From NCBI GenBank assembly GCA_030625645.1, contig DAOUQH010000005.1:1-36871 (forward strand): a stretch of DNA of 36,871 bases. The letters are read 5' to 3'. The translations under genes were made by a program, and so were the position numbers. Origin of the DNA: Flavobacteriia bacterium (GTDB lineage: Bacteria > Bacteroidota > Bacteroidia > Flavobacteriales > Flavobacteriaceae). The notes under the pieces are model-generated. The model worked only from the letters and a program-made list of their open reading frames with translations, ran no database searches and was not told where the DNA came from. Every line of letters starts with the position of its first letter. Positions within the stretch are counted from its first letter, which is position 1. Below are positions 23,941 through 31,197 of this stretch, in pieces.

Positions 23941-24300
23941 ATGAAAAAAATACTTGTTTTAGGAGCTTCTTTAAAGCCTCATAGATATTCTAACATAGCA
24001 ATTAGGAGCTTAGAAAGTTCTGACTATGATGTTGTGGCCATTGGGTTAAGAGAAGGAGAAATTGCTAACATCCCAGTACAAACCGGATTTCCAAAGCTAG
24101 AAGATATTCATACCGTTACTTTATATCTTAATGCCGAAAGACAAAAATTATATTATGATTATATTATTGCTCTAAAACCTAAAAGAGTAATTTTTAACCC
24201 TGGTGCAGAAAACTTTGAGTTTAAAGAAATTTTAGAGAAGAATGATGTTAATTTTGAATTTGATTGTACTTTAGTAATGCTTTCAGGTAAACGATTTTGA
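23941..24300 (+). CDS. CoA-binding domain protein (YccU-type Rossmann fold)
   Basis: A 119-residue protein made of a single CoA-binding-type Rossmann domain. The N-terminal nucleotide loop LGASLKPHRYSN, the central TVTLYLNAERQ strand and the RVIFNPGAEN segment, followed by a FDCTLVML strand, match small stand-alone proteins of the YccU/CoA_binding_2 group. The founding domain is the CoA-binding part of succinyl-CoA synthetase alpha; the physiological role of the stand-alone form is not known. Last gene of the tsaE cluster; the convergent RNase Z gene ends 19 bases away. Confidence 0.85.
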   Translation: MKKILVLGASLKPHRYSNIAIRSLESSDYDVVAIGLREGEIANIPVQTGFPKLEDIHTVTLYLNAERQKLYYDYIIALKPKRVIFNPGAENFEFKEILEKNDVNFEFDCTLVMLSGKRF

Positions 24301-24318
24301 TAAAAATTCCTGTTTATT

Positions 24319-25233
24319 CTATATTTCAATCACCTTCCCTGCAAAACTAAGTTCAGTATTTTTAAAAATTGGTTTTGCTTCATCCAAAAATAGATTTTCG
24401 TTTTTATATCTACTGGAATAATGACCGAGAAGTAATTTTTTAACTTCAGCTTGTTTTGCTATTTCTGCAGCTTGTTTAGCGGTACTATGCTTAGTAGTTT
24501 CGGCAAGCTCAACTCTATCTTCTAAAAAAGTTGATTCGTGATAAAGAAGATCAATATCTTTTATTCTTGGAATTATTTCAGGAAAATAAGCAGTATCACT
24601 ACAATATGCATATTGAATTGGTAAGGGAGGGTCTTTAGTAAGTATTGTATTTTTAATAATTTTCCCTGTTGAACTAACAAAATCTTTTCCTTTTTTTAAA
24701 TTGTGATAATCACATATTTCTATTTCGGGATATTTTTTTATATTTTCTATATTCAAATTGCGCTCTTTCAATTTCTCCTTAAACAAAAAACCATTTGCGT
24801 AATTTCTATGGTCTAACGGAATGGTATATACCTCAACTTTCTTATCCTCAAAAATAAGTTCACTTTTATCTGAAGTTATTTCATGAAATTCAAGAGGATA
24901 CTTTATCCATGTATTAGTGAGTTTAAGCTGCAATATGATAATTTCTTTTAATCCTTTTGGAGCAAAAATATGTAGTTCGGTTTGCCTATTCAACAAACCA
25001 AAAGTAGAAATTAAACCAATCAAACCAAAAAAATGATCACCATGCAGATGCGAGATAAAAATATGTTTGATCTTTGAAAATTTAATTTTATATTTTCTTA
25101 ATTGGGTTTGCGTTCCCTCCCCACAATCAATTAAAAAATGTCGACTATTTATCTCTAAAAATTGCGCAGATGGATGTGCAAAACTCCTGGGAGTTGCAGA
25201 ATGGCAACCTAATATTGTGAGTTTTAAACTCAT
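24319..25233 (-). CDS. rnz: Ribonuclease Z (tRNA 3'-endonuclease)
   Basis: A 304-residue metallo-beta-lactamase-fold nuclease of the short RNase Z type. Motifs include the N-terminal GCHSATP, DCGEGTQ, the zinc-binding HLHGDH, a YCSDTAYFPE segment with metal-ligand aspartate, and GHYSSRY near the C-terminus. RNase Z cleaves tRNA precursors directly after the discriminator base when CCA is not encoded. Its ATG overlaps the stop of the upstream sorting-domain protein (ATGA arrangement), so it is translationally coupled to it and is the last gene of the pyrR-pyrB operon. Confidence 0.95.
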   Translation of the reverse strand: MSLKLTILGCHSATPRSFAHPSAQFLEINSRHFLIDCGEGTQTQLRKYKIKFSKIKHIFISHLHGDHFFGLIGLISTFGLLNRQTELHIFAPKGLKEIIILQLKLTNTWIKYPLEFHEITSDKSELIFEDKKVEVYTIPLDHRNYANGFLFKEKLKERNLNIENIKKYPEIEICDYHNLKKGKDFVSSTGKIIKNTILTKDPPLPIQYAYCSDTAYFPEIIPRIKDIDLLYHESTFLEDRVELAETTKHSTAKQAAEIAKQAEVKKLLLGHYSSRYKNENLFLDEAKPIFKNTELSFAGKVIEI

Positions 25234-25598
25234 TTAATCACAATCCTTTTCGAAATGATTTTTGTTTTTGACTTTAAAGAATAAATGTAAATACCAGAAG
25301 CTAATTCATCTCGATAGAAAGCAATAGAATTTGCACCTTTTTTTGTTTTTAGTTTTTTAGAAAAAACTGTATTTCCTAATAAATCTTTTACAAAAAATTC
25401 TAATTCAATTTCAGTATCTGCAAAAAAACGAATACGCGTAGTTACGCTAAAAGGATTTGGCGATGCAACCACGTCATGCACCTCATTTGCAGCCTGTTCT
25501 AGAATTTGACGATCTCTTACATCATCGTCATTCTGACAAAATACTGAGGTTGAAAAGGTTAATAAAAAGATAAAAAATAAAAGTAGTTTTCTCGCCAT
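25230..25598 (-). CDS. Signal peptide plus T9SS type A sorting domain, with almost no cargo
   Basis: A 122-residue protein: signal peptide to about residue 21 (ending VFCQ), a short acidic segment (NDDDVRDRQ...), then a C-terminal domain of the type 9 secretion type A pattern. The hallmarks are VVASPNPF at the domain start, the DLLGNTVFSKKL strand pair, and the terminal ELASGIYIYSLKSKTK...KRIVIK. In ordinary T9SS cargo this domain is a tail of about 80 residues that is cleaved at the cell surface; here there is no catalytic or binding domain in front of it. It could be a secreted small protein, or a periplasmic protein that merely keeps the fold. Lies between a STAS-like gene and rnz with 4-base overlap to the latter. 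Confidence 0.78.
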   Translation of the reverse strand: MARKLLLFFIFLLTFSTSVFCQNDDDVRDRQILEQAANEVHDVVASPNPFSVTTRIRFFADTEIELEFFVKDLLGNTVFSKKLKTKKGANSIAFYRDELASGIYIYSLKSKTKIISKRIVIK

Positions 25599-25607
25599 AT
25601 ATTGTAT

Positions 25608-25958
25608 TTAAATTCCTAAATCTCTTTCAATTTCTTCTAACTCAATTACATCTTCAGCTTCTTGTTGTGTTCGAACAGCAATTATATTATTCGGAAAATC
25701 ATCAATTTGTTCTACCTTACTTAAAAAAACAAACGATTTTCCATTTTTTTTATGCTTATCACATATTTGCGAAAATAATAATATTTCTTTTAAACCAATA
25801 TTTGGATTATCAGAAAAATCTAAAATTAGATTCTCATCTTTAAAATTAGTGTAATTATCAATAAATTCTTTAAAAAATAAAAAACTTATCCCCTCTTTAT
25901 TAACATTTTTAGTGTCAGGTTTAAGTATAGTGTATGGCTTGTATTTGCTAACTTTCAT
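25608..25958 (-). CDS. Small STAS-like protein, unknown function
   Basis: A 116-residue cytoplasmic protein without signal or membrane segment. The central part (NLILDFSDNPNIGLKEILLF ... SFVFLSKVEQIDDFP) has the alternating strand-helix rhythm of STAS or anti-sigma-antagonist domains, and the C-terminus ends in a very acidic helix (EAEDVIELEEIERDLG). I believe related proteins are widespread in flavobacteria and often carry the name ribonuclease Z because they neighbour rnz; that name is not supported by the sequence, which has no metal-binding histidines. A partner-binding or regulatory function is plausible. It begins 13 bases after pyrB and is part of the same operon. Confidence 0.65.
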   Translation of the reverse strand: MKVSKYKPYTILKPDTKNVNKEGISFLFFKEFIDNYTNFKDENLILDFSDNPNIGLKEILLFSQICDKHKKNGKSFVFLSKVEQIDDFPNNIIAVRTQQEAEDVIELEEIERDLGI

Positions 25959-25971
25959 GTAAAATATATTA

Positions 25972-26901
25972 CTACCTTTTAATTTGCTGGGCTAAAAGAT
26001 AGATGACTGCCATTCTAACAGCAACACCATTTTCAACCTGATTTAATATGATTGCCTGCTTAGAATCGGCTACATCACTAGTTAATTCAACACCTCGATT
26101 AATAGGTCCTGGGTGCATAATTACAATATCTTTATCAATAGAGTTTAAAATTTCTTTATTAATTCCATAAAGTTGTGTGTACTCTCTTACTGATGGAAAA
26201 TATTTAATATCCATCCTTTCGTGTTGAACGCGTAAAACATTGGCAACATCACACCATTCTAATGCTTTAATAAGATTTTTTTCATAGCCAACACCAAGTT
26301 CAGTAATATACTTAGGAATTAATGTAGTTGGTCCACATAATTTTACCTCAGCTCCTTGCAATTGTAATGCATAAATATTTGAAAGTGCTACTCGCGAATG
26401 TAAAATATCTCCAATAATTACAACTTTTTTACCTTTTACTGAACCTAATTTTTCGCGTATTGAATACGAATCTAATAAGGCTTGTGTGGGATGTTCATGA
26501 GCACCATCACCTGCATTAATAATTTTTGCATCAACATGTTTTGATAAAAAATAAGCAGCTCCTTCATTTGGATGACGCATTACCACAATATCTACTTTCA
26601 TAGATAATATATTGTTGGTAGTATCTATTAAAGTCTCTCCTTTTTTTACCGATGATTGCGCAGCAGAAAAGTTAATAATATCTGCAGATAATCTTTTTTC
26701 GGCAAGCTCAAATGATAACTTTGTTCGGGTACTATTCTCAAAAAATAAATTTGCAATTGTAATATCTCGTAATGAAGGAACTTTTTTAATTGGTCTATTA
26801 ATAACTTCTTTAAAATGGTCGGCAGTTTTAAAAATAAGATCAATATCTTGTTTTTGTAAATGCTTTATGCCTATCAAGTTATTAACGCTAAGCTCGCTCA
26901 T
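25972..26901 (-). CDS. pyrB: Aspartate carbamoyltransferase, catalytic subunit
   Basis: A 309-residue transcarbamoylase with the carbamoyl-phosphate site FENSTRTKLSFE, the HPTQALLDSYSI segment, the GDILHSRVALSN strand and the aspartate-binding MHPGPINRGVE motif, all in normal order. It makes N-carbamoyl-aspartate in pyrimidine synthesis. No pyrI regulatory subunit is present next to it, so the trimeric catalytic form regulated at transcription level is likely. Located directly downstream of pyrR, a typical pyrR-pyrB arrangement. Confidence 0.97.
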   Translation of the reverse strand: MSELSVNNLIGIKHLQKQDIDLIFKTADHFKEVINRPIKKVPSLRDITIANLFFENSTRTKLSFELAEKRLSADIINFSAAQSSVKKGETLIDTTNNILSMKVDIVVMRHPNEGAAYFLSKHVDAKIINAGDGAHEHPTQALLDSYSIREKLGSVKGKKVVIIGDILHSRVALSNIYALQLQGAEVKLCGPTTLIPKYITELGVGYEKNLIKALEWCDVANVLRVQHERMDIKYFPSVREYTQLYGINKEILNSIDKDIVIMHPGPINRGVELTSDVADSKQAIILNQVENGVAVRMAVIYLLAQQIKR

Positions 26902-26962
26902 TGTAATGTTTTACTTTGTATTTATAAATGATATTTCTTAAAAAATATTTCAACTCTAAATA

Positions 26963-27505
26963 TTATGGATTATTTATTAAATAAATACAATCCTCATCAT
27001 TATTTTCTTTCCAATTCACCTTTACTTGCTCGTGGTTAATTGCATCTACTTTTCTACCTTTATAATCGGGTTGAATTGGTAAATGGCGACTAAATCGCCT
27101 ATCGATCAATACCAGTAATTCAATTTTATTTGGTCGTCCAAATGCCTGAATTGCTGTTAATGCAGCTCTCGTACTCCTACCGGAATACAATACATCATCA
27201 ATAAAAACTATATTTTTATTATCAACTACAAAGTCTATTTCAGTTTTATTGGCTTCTAAAGGTTCGTCTCTTCTTCTAAAGTCATCTCTATAAAAAGTAA
27301 TATCTAATTTACCGTGTTTGATATCTTTAATATTATATTCTTTTTCAAGAATTTCAACCAATCGGTTACAAAGAAAAATTCCACGAGGTTGTAATCCAAT
27401 TAAAATGGTATTTGTAAAATCTTTGTGACTTTCTATGAGTTGACATGACAATCGATGAAGAATTATCTCGATTTCTTTTTGGTTAAGTAAAACTTTTTTA
27501 GCCAT
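26963..27505 (-). CDS. pyrR: PyrR bifunctional pyrimidine regulator / uracil phosphoribosyltransferase
   Basis: A 180-residue type I phosphoribosyltransferase. The PRPP-binding motif IVFIDDVLYSGRSTRAAL is intact, and the order of elements (LQPRGIFLCNRLVE, DITFYRDDFRRR) matches PyrR. In Gram-positive bacteria PyrR binds a pyr leader RNA in the presence of UMP and causes attenuation; it also has uracil phosphoribosyltransferase activity. Here the gap upstream (27506-27661) appears too short for several attenuator alternatives if transcription begins at the TAACTTTG box, so the RNA target, if any, is not obvious and the salvage activity may be the main role. Confidence 0.94.
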   Translation of the reverse strand: MAKKVLLNQKEIEIILHRLSCQLIESHKDFTNTILIGLQPRGIFLCNRLVEILEKEYNIKDIKHGKLDITFYRDDFRRRDEPLEANKTEIDFVVDNKNIVFIDDVLYSGRSTRAALTAIQAFGRPNKIELLVLIDRRFSRHLPIQPDYKGRKVDAINHEQVKVNWKENNDEDCIYLINNP

Positions 27506-27531
27506 AAGAGAAAATAGCGTATTTAATAAAG

Positions 27532-27539
27532 CAAAGTTA
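27532..27539 (-). promoter_or_regulatory. Candidate -7 box for the pyrR operon
   Basis: On the minus strand TAACTTTG matches TAnnTTTG, 26 bases before the pyrR start. The resulting leader would be only about 20 bases, leaving little room for a PyrR-controlled attenuator. Confidence 0.4.
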
Positions 27540-27661
27540 CACTTTTTTTTTGCAGAGATAAATAATTTTTGATGTTAATTAAATTGTTAAGAAAAAAACT
27601 TCCCCTATCAATATTCCAATTGATGTTACATTAATTTAGCTAAAGCTGAAATAATATTTCT

Positions 27662-29059
27662 ATGCATCTATTTTCACATGATAATGATAATATTCCGTTG
27701 TCAAAATTTGAGTTAATGCTTAAAACAAATAGCATTTACTTTTTTGACGCTGAGGAATTTGAAGAAATTATCCTCTATTATATTGATAGTGGCAAACTCT
27801 CTTTGGCTAAAAAAGCAATTTTTTTAGGTTTAAACCAACACCCATCTTCTGTTGCTTTACAACTGATGAAAGTTGAGATTTATATTGTAGAAGAAAATTA
27901 CGAGGAAGCTGAAATTATTTTAAATAAGCTACGTAAAATTGAGCCTTCAAACGATGAGATCTATATTCAAAAAGCATCCATCTATTCCAAAAAAGGACAA
28001 CATAAAAAAGCAATTGAGGTTTTACATTTAGCAATTGAATTTTCAAAAGATGAAGTCGAAATATATTCAATGATTGGTATGGAATACCTTTTTATTGATG
28101 ATTTTGATACAGCAAAATTAAATTTTACCAAATGTCTGGAAGTTGATTTTGATGATTATTCTGCATTGTACAATATTATATATTGTTTTGATATGTTGAA
28201 ACAACACGAGGAAGCAATAAATTATTTAGATAATCATATTGATAAAGATCCTTATAGTGAAGTTGCCTGGCATCAACTTGGTCGCCAGTATTTTATTGTA
28301 GAAAATTATAAGAAAGCACTTATTGCATTTGACTATGCAATTTTAATTGATGAGCAATTTATTGGTGCACATTTAGAAAAGGCCAAAACACTCGAGAAAC
28401 TAGAACGATATAAGGAAGCTATTGATTTTTTTAATATGACAATGGAATTGGACACTCCTACTTCGTTTGCTTATTTGCAGATTGGAAGGTGTTATGAAAA
28501 ATTAAACAAACCTGAACTAGCTTTAGATTATTACGACAAAACGGTTAACGAAGACCCTCTCCTTGACAAAGGCTGGTTAGCTTTAACCGATATTTACATC
28601 AAACAATCTGATTATCAAAAAGCATTATTTTATATCAAGAAAGCATTGAGTATTGATGAAGAAAATAATGATTACTGGATTAAACTTGCCGAAATAAATT
28701 TAAAATTAAATCTATTTGAAGAAGCTGCAATAGCATATCAAAAGACAATCGAATTACATGATGACAGAATTGAAATACATATTGCTTTTGTAGATGTATT
28801 ATATTTTTTAGGAGACTATAAAGATGCTTTAAACTTTTTATATGTAACTTATAAAAATGAACCTAATAATCCTGAAATTCTATATCGTCTTTTTGCTTTA
28901 AATTATTTAGTTAACGAAAAAAATGAAGCCATCTTAAACCTTGAAAAAGCTTTAAAAGCAGATTTTAGCCTTCACCTTTTAGTAAAAGATATTTATAAAA
29001 CTATTTTTGAAATGGAGGAAATAAAGAATTTTATTAAAAAATTTAACGAAAACAACTAG
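27662..29059 (+). CDS. Tetratricopeptide repeat protein
   Basis: A 465-residue protein made almost entirely of TPR units, roughly ten to twelve, with the usual A/G/Y/P positions (for example AWHQLGRQYFIVENYKKALI, FAYLQIGRCYEKLNKPELAL). No signal peptide or membrane helix is present, so it should be cytoplasmic. TPR superhelices bind partner proteins; the function is not determined. Similar proteins are conserved in flavobacteria. It is a single-gene unit; the following DUF368 gene has its own candidate promoter after a short AT-rich inverted repeat at 29116-29135. Confidence 0.9.
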   Translation: MHLFSHDNDNIPLSKFELMLKTNSIYFFDAEEFEEIILYYIDSGKLSLAKKAIFLGLNQHPSSVALQLMKVEIYIVEENYEEAEIILNKLRKIEPSNDEIYIQKASIYSKKGQHKKAIEVLHLAIEFSKDEVEIYSMIGMEYLFIDDFDTAKLNFTKCLEVDFDDYSALYNIIYCFDMLKQHEEAINYLDNHIDKDPYSEVAWHQLGRQYFIVENYKKALIAFDYAILIDEQFIGAHLEKAKTLEKLERYKEAIDFFNMTMELDTPTSFAYLQIGRCYEKLNKPELALDYYDKTVNEDPLLDKGWLALTDIYIKQSDYQKALFYIKKALSIDEENNDYWIKLAEINLKLNLFEEAAIAYQKTIELHDDRIEIHIAFVDVLYFLGDYKDALNFLYVTYKNEPNNPEILYRLFALNYLVNEKNEAILNLEKALKADFSLHLLVKDIYKTIFEMEEIKNFIKKFNENN

Positions 29060-29115
29060 CTTTTTATTAAATATCACTATCTAAAAAGTAGTCAATAATT
29101 CTCTTAGCTTAAAAA

Positions 29116-29135
29116 TTAGAATTCTTAAATTCTAA
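29116..29135. repeat. Short inverted repeat upstream of the first DUF368 gene
   Basis: TTAGAATT (29116-29123) and AATTCTAA (29128-29135) form a perfect 8-bp inverted repeat with a 4-base centre. It is AT-rich with no T tract worth the name, so an operator for the promoter that follows, or a weak terminator for the TPR gene, are both possible. Confidence 0.4.
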
Positions 29136-29151
29136 ATCCATAAATCTTTTT

Positions 29152-29159
29152 TACTTTTG
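29152..29159 (+). promoter_or_regulatory. Candidate -7 box directly upstream of the first DUF368 gene
   Basis: TACTTTTG matches TAnnTTTG and ends just 5 bases before the ATG at 29165. Transcripts would be leaderless or nearly so, a situation common in Bacteroidota. Confidence 0.45.
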
Positions 29160-29164
29160 CATAA

Positions 29165-30097
29165 ATGGAAAGGACACTTAAAGACTATTTAATAATTTCA
29201 CTTAAAGGAGTTGCTATGGGAGCCGCTGATGTGGTTCCGGGAGTATCTGGTGGAACAATTGCATTTATTTCTGGAATTTACGAAGAGTTAATCAATTCGA
29301 TAAATCAGATAAATCTTAAAACAATCAAAATTCTAAAAGATGAAGGTTTTGCAGCAATGTGGAAATCTATTAATGGTAGTTTCTTACTTTCATTATTTTT
29401 AGGAATAGCCATTAGTGTAATCTCTTTGGCAAAAATAATCAGGTATTTGTTAGAAACTCAACCAATTTTAGTTTGGTCATTTTTCTTCGGATTAGTTTTA
29501 GCAAGTGTAATTTATGTTGGAAAACAAATTACCCAATGGCGAATAATTACATTTGTGTTAATGATTCTAGGTGCAGTCACTGCATTTTTCATCACACAAA
29601 TTCCGCCTCAACACCTACAAATAAGTAATAGTTTTTTATTTTTAGCAGGAGCATTAGCAATTTGCGCAATGATTTTACCTGGTATTTCAGGGAGTTTTAT
29701 CTTGCTTTTATTAGGAGTGTACAAACCTGTTTTAGACGCAATTCACGACAAAGATTTTAAAACTCTTGGAATACTAGCTTTAGGAGCCATCGTTGGCTTA
29801 TTAACTTTTTCTAGGTTATTAAAATGGCTTTTCGATCATTATCAAAATCTAACCTTGGCAACTTTAACTGGTTTTATCATTGGTTCGCTTAACAAAATCT
29901 GGCCTTGGAAAAAAGTATTGCAATCTGAAATGATTGAAGGAAAATTAAAAATATTACAAGAAAAAAGTGTTTTACCCTTTGCTTTCGAAGGAGATAATCA
30001 AGTTTTATATGCCTTATTTTTTGCTGCAATCGGATTTGCTTTTATAATACTTTTAGAAAAATTAGCCCTTAAAAAAAAAATAAATTGTTACAGTTGA
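29165..30097 (+). CDS. DUF368 polyprenyl-phosphate transporter (PopT-like), first paralogue
   Basis: A 310-residue polytopic membrane protein with the twin DUF368 signatures that form its internal repeat: GAADVVPGVSGGTIAF (about 19-34) and CAMILPGISGSFILLLLG (from about residue 167). About eight hydrophobic segments are visible. DUF368 proteins have been identified as undecaprenyl-phosphate (polyprenyl-phosphate) translocases that return the lipid carrier to the cytoplasmic leaflet for cell wall and surface polymer synthesis. The protein ends in a short basic tail. A second DUF368 gene follows 68 bases downstream. Confidence 0.9.
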   Translation: MERTLKDYLIISLKGVAMGAADVVPGVSGGTIAFISGIYEELINSINQINLKTIKILKDEGFAAMWKSINGSFLLSLFLGIAISVISLAKIIRYLLETQPILVWSFFFGLVLASVIYVGKQITQWRIITFVLMILGAVTAFFITQIPPQHLQISNSFLFLAGALAICAMILPGISGSFILLLLGVYKPVLDAIHDKDFKTLGILALGAIVGLLTFSRLLKWLFDHYQNLTLATLTGFIIGSLNKIWPWKKVLQSEMIEGKLKILQEKSVLPFAFEGDNQVLYALFFAAIGFAFIILLEKLALKKKINCYS

Positions 30098-30165
30098 TAG
30101 TATCTGTTAAATAGTTTTTAAGTTAGCAAGTCAAACTAGACAACAACTAAGCGCAACCTAATACC

Positions 30166-31197
30166 ATGGAAAATACCAGAACTTTAAGCGACAAAGTCCT
30201 CCTTTTTATTAAAGGATTAGGGATGGGTGCGGCAAATAAAGTTCCGGGTGTTTCAGGTGGAATGGTTGCTTTTGTATCAGGGTTTTATGAAGAACTTATC
30301 TATTCTCTTCAAAAAATCAACCGAAAAGCATTTAAACTCTTGTTTAATAGAGGTTTTAAAAGTTTTTATCGGTATATAAATGGTAAATTTTTGTTGTTAA
30401 TCTTTGCTGGTAGCACTTTTAGTTATTTTAGCGTTTCAAGGATCTTAGATTATTTCATTACCAATTATGAACTTTATGTATGGAGTGCTTTTTTTGGGAT
30501 GATTATTGGTTCTATCTATTATATTTTAAAAGATTTTAGCGATTGGAGAATTCAAAATATTATTGCCATATTTATTGGAGTTTCTATAGGAGTTGCCATT
30601 AGTTTTATGACTCCCGCAAAAGAAAATGATAATTTATGGTTTGTTTTTTTATGCGGAATAATCGGTGTTTCAGGAATGACATTACCCGGACTTTCGGGAT
30701 CATTTATTTTAATTTTATTAGGAAATTATGTTCTTTTATTGGTTGATTCTGTAAATGAATTATCCAAAATAATTACTGATATTTTTAGATGGAACTTTGA
30801 TTTTATTAATGACCCTGAACGAATGCGGTACATGAAGATTATAGGTAGTTTTACCTTAGGTTCAATTACCGGATTAGTAGTTTTATCACATATTTTAGGC
30901 TTCTTACTTAAAAGATGGCATCAAATTGTAACCGCCATCATTATTGGGTTTATTTCGGGATCCTTAGGTATCGTTTGGCCATGGAAAAAAGAAATATATA
31001 AAACCAATGAATTAGGAGAAGTTTTACTAGACAGTCAAGGAAATGAAGTACTACAAAATTACCAACGATATATTCCTGACATAAACAATTCGGAAACCTG
31101 GGTAGCAATAGGTTTTATTCTTTTTGGAATTCTTTCCTTATTATTATTAGAATGGCTCGGAAATCAAAGAAAATTCAAAAAACGAAAGAGAAGGTGA
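30166..31197 (+). CDS. DUF368 polyprenyl-phosphate transporter (PopT-like), second paralogue
   Basis: A 343-residue paralogue with the same two signature loops, GAANKVPGVSGGMVAF and GMTLPGLSGSFILILLG, but otherwise clearly diverged from its neighbour. It has an extra hydrophilic segment (about residues 282-312, including KTNELGEVLLDSQGNE) before the last helix, and a very basic C-terminus (RKFKKRKRR). Same proposed activity: movement of undecaprenyl phosphate between membrane leaflets. Its stop codon overlaps the GTG start proposed for aroE, so translation of the two genes is probably coupled. Confidence 0.88.
   Translation: MENTRTLSDKVLLFIKGLGMGAANKVPGVSGGMVAFVSGFYEELIYSLQKINRKAFKLLFNRGFKSFYRYINGKFLLLIFAGSTFSYFSVSRILDYFITNYELYVWSAFFGMIIGSIYYILKDFSDWRIQNIIAIFIGVSIGVAISFMTPAKENDNLWFVFLCGIIGVSGMTLPGLSGSFILILLGNYVLLLVDSVNELSKIITDIFRWNFDFINDPERMRYMKIIGSFTLGSITGLVVLSHILGFLLKRWHQIVTAIIIGFISGSLGIVWPWKKEIYKTNELGEVLLDSQGNEVLQNYQRYIPDINNSETWVAIGFILFGILSLLLLEWLGNQRKFKKRKRR

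Noticed and set aside
27506-27661. PyrR-type attenuator leader before pyrR
   Set aside because: No anti-terminator or terminator pair or PyrR-binding-loop-like sequence could be seen, and a promoter-like box only 26 bases from the start leaves no room.
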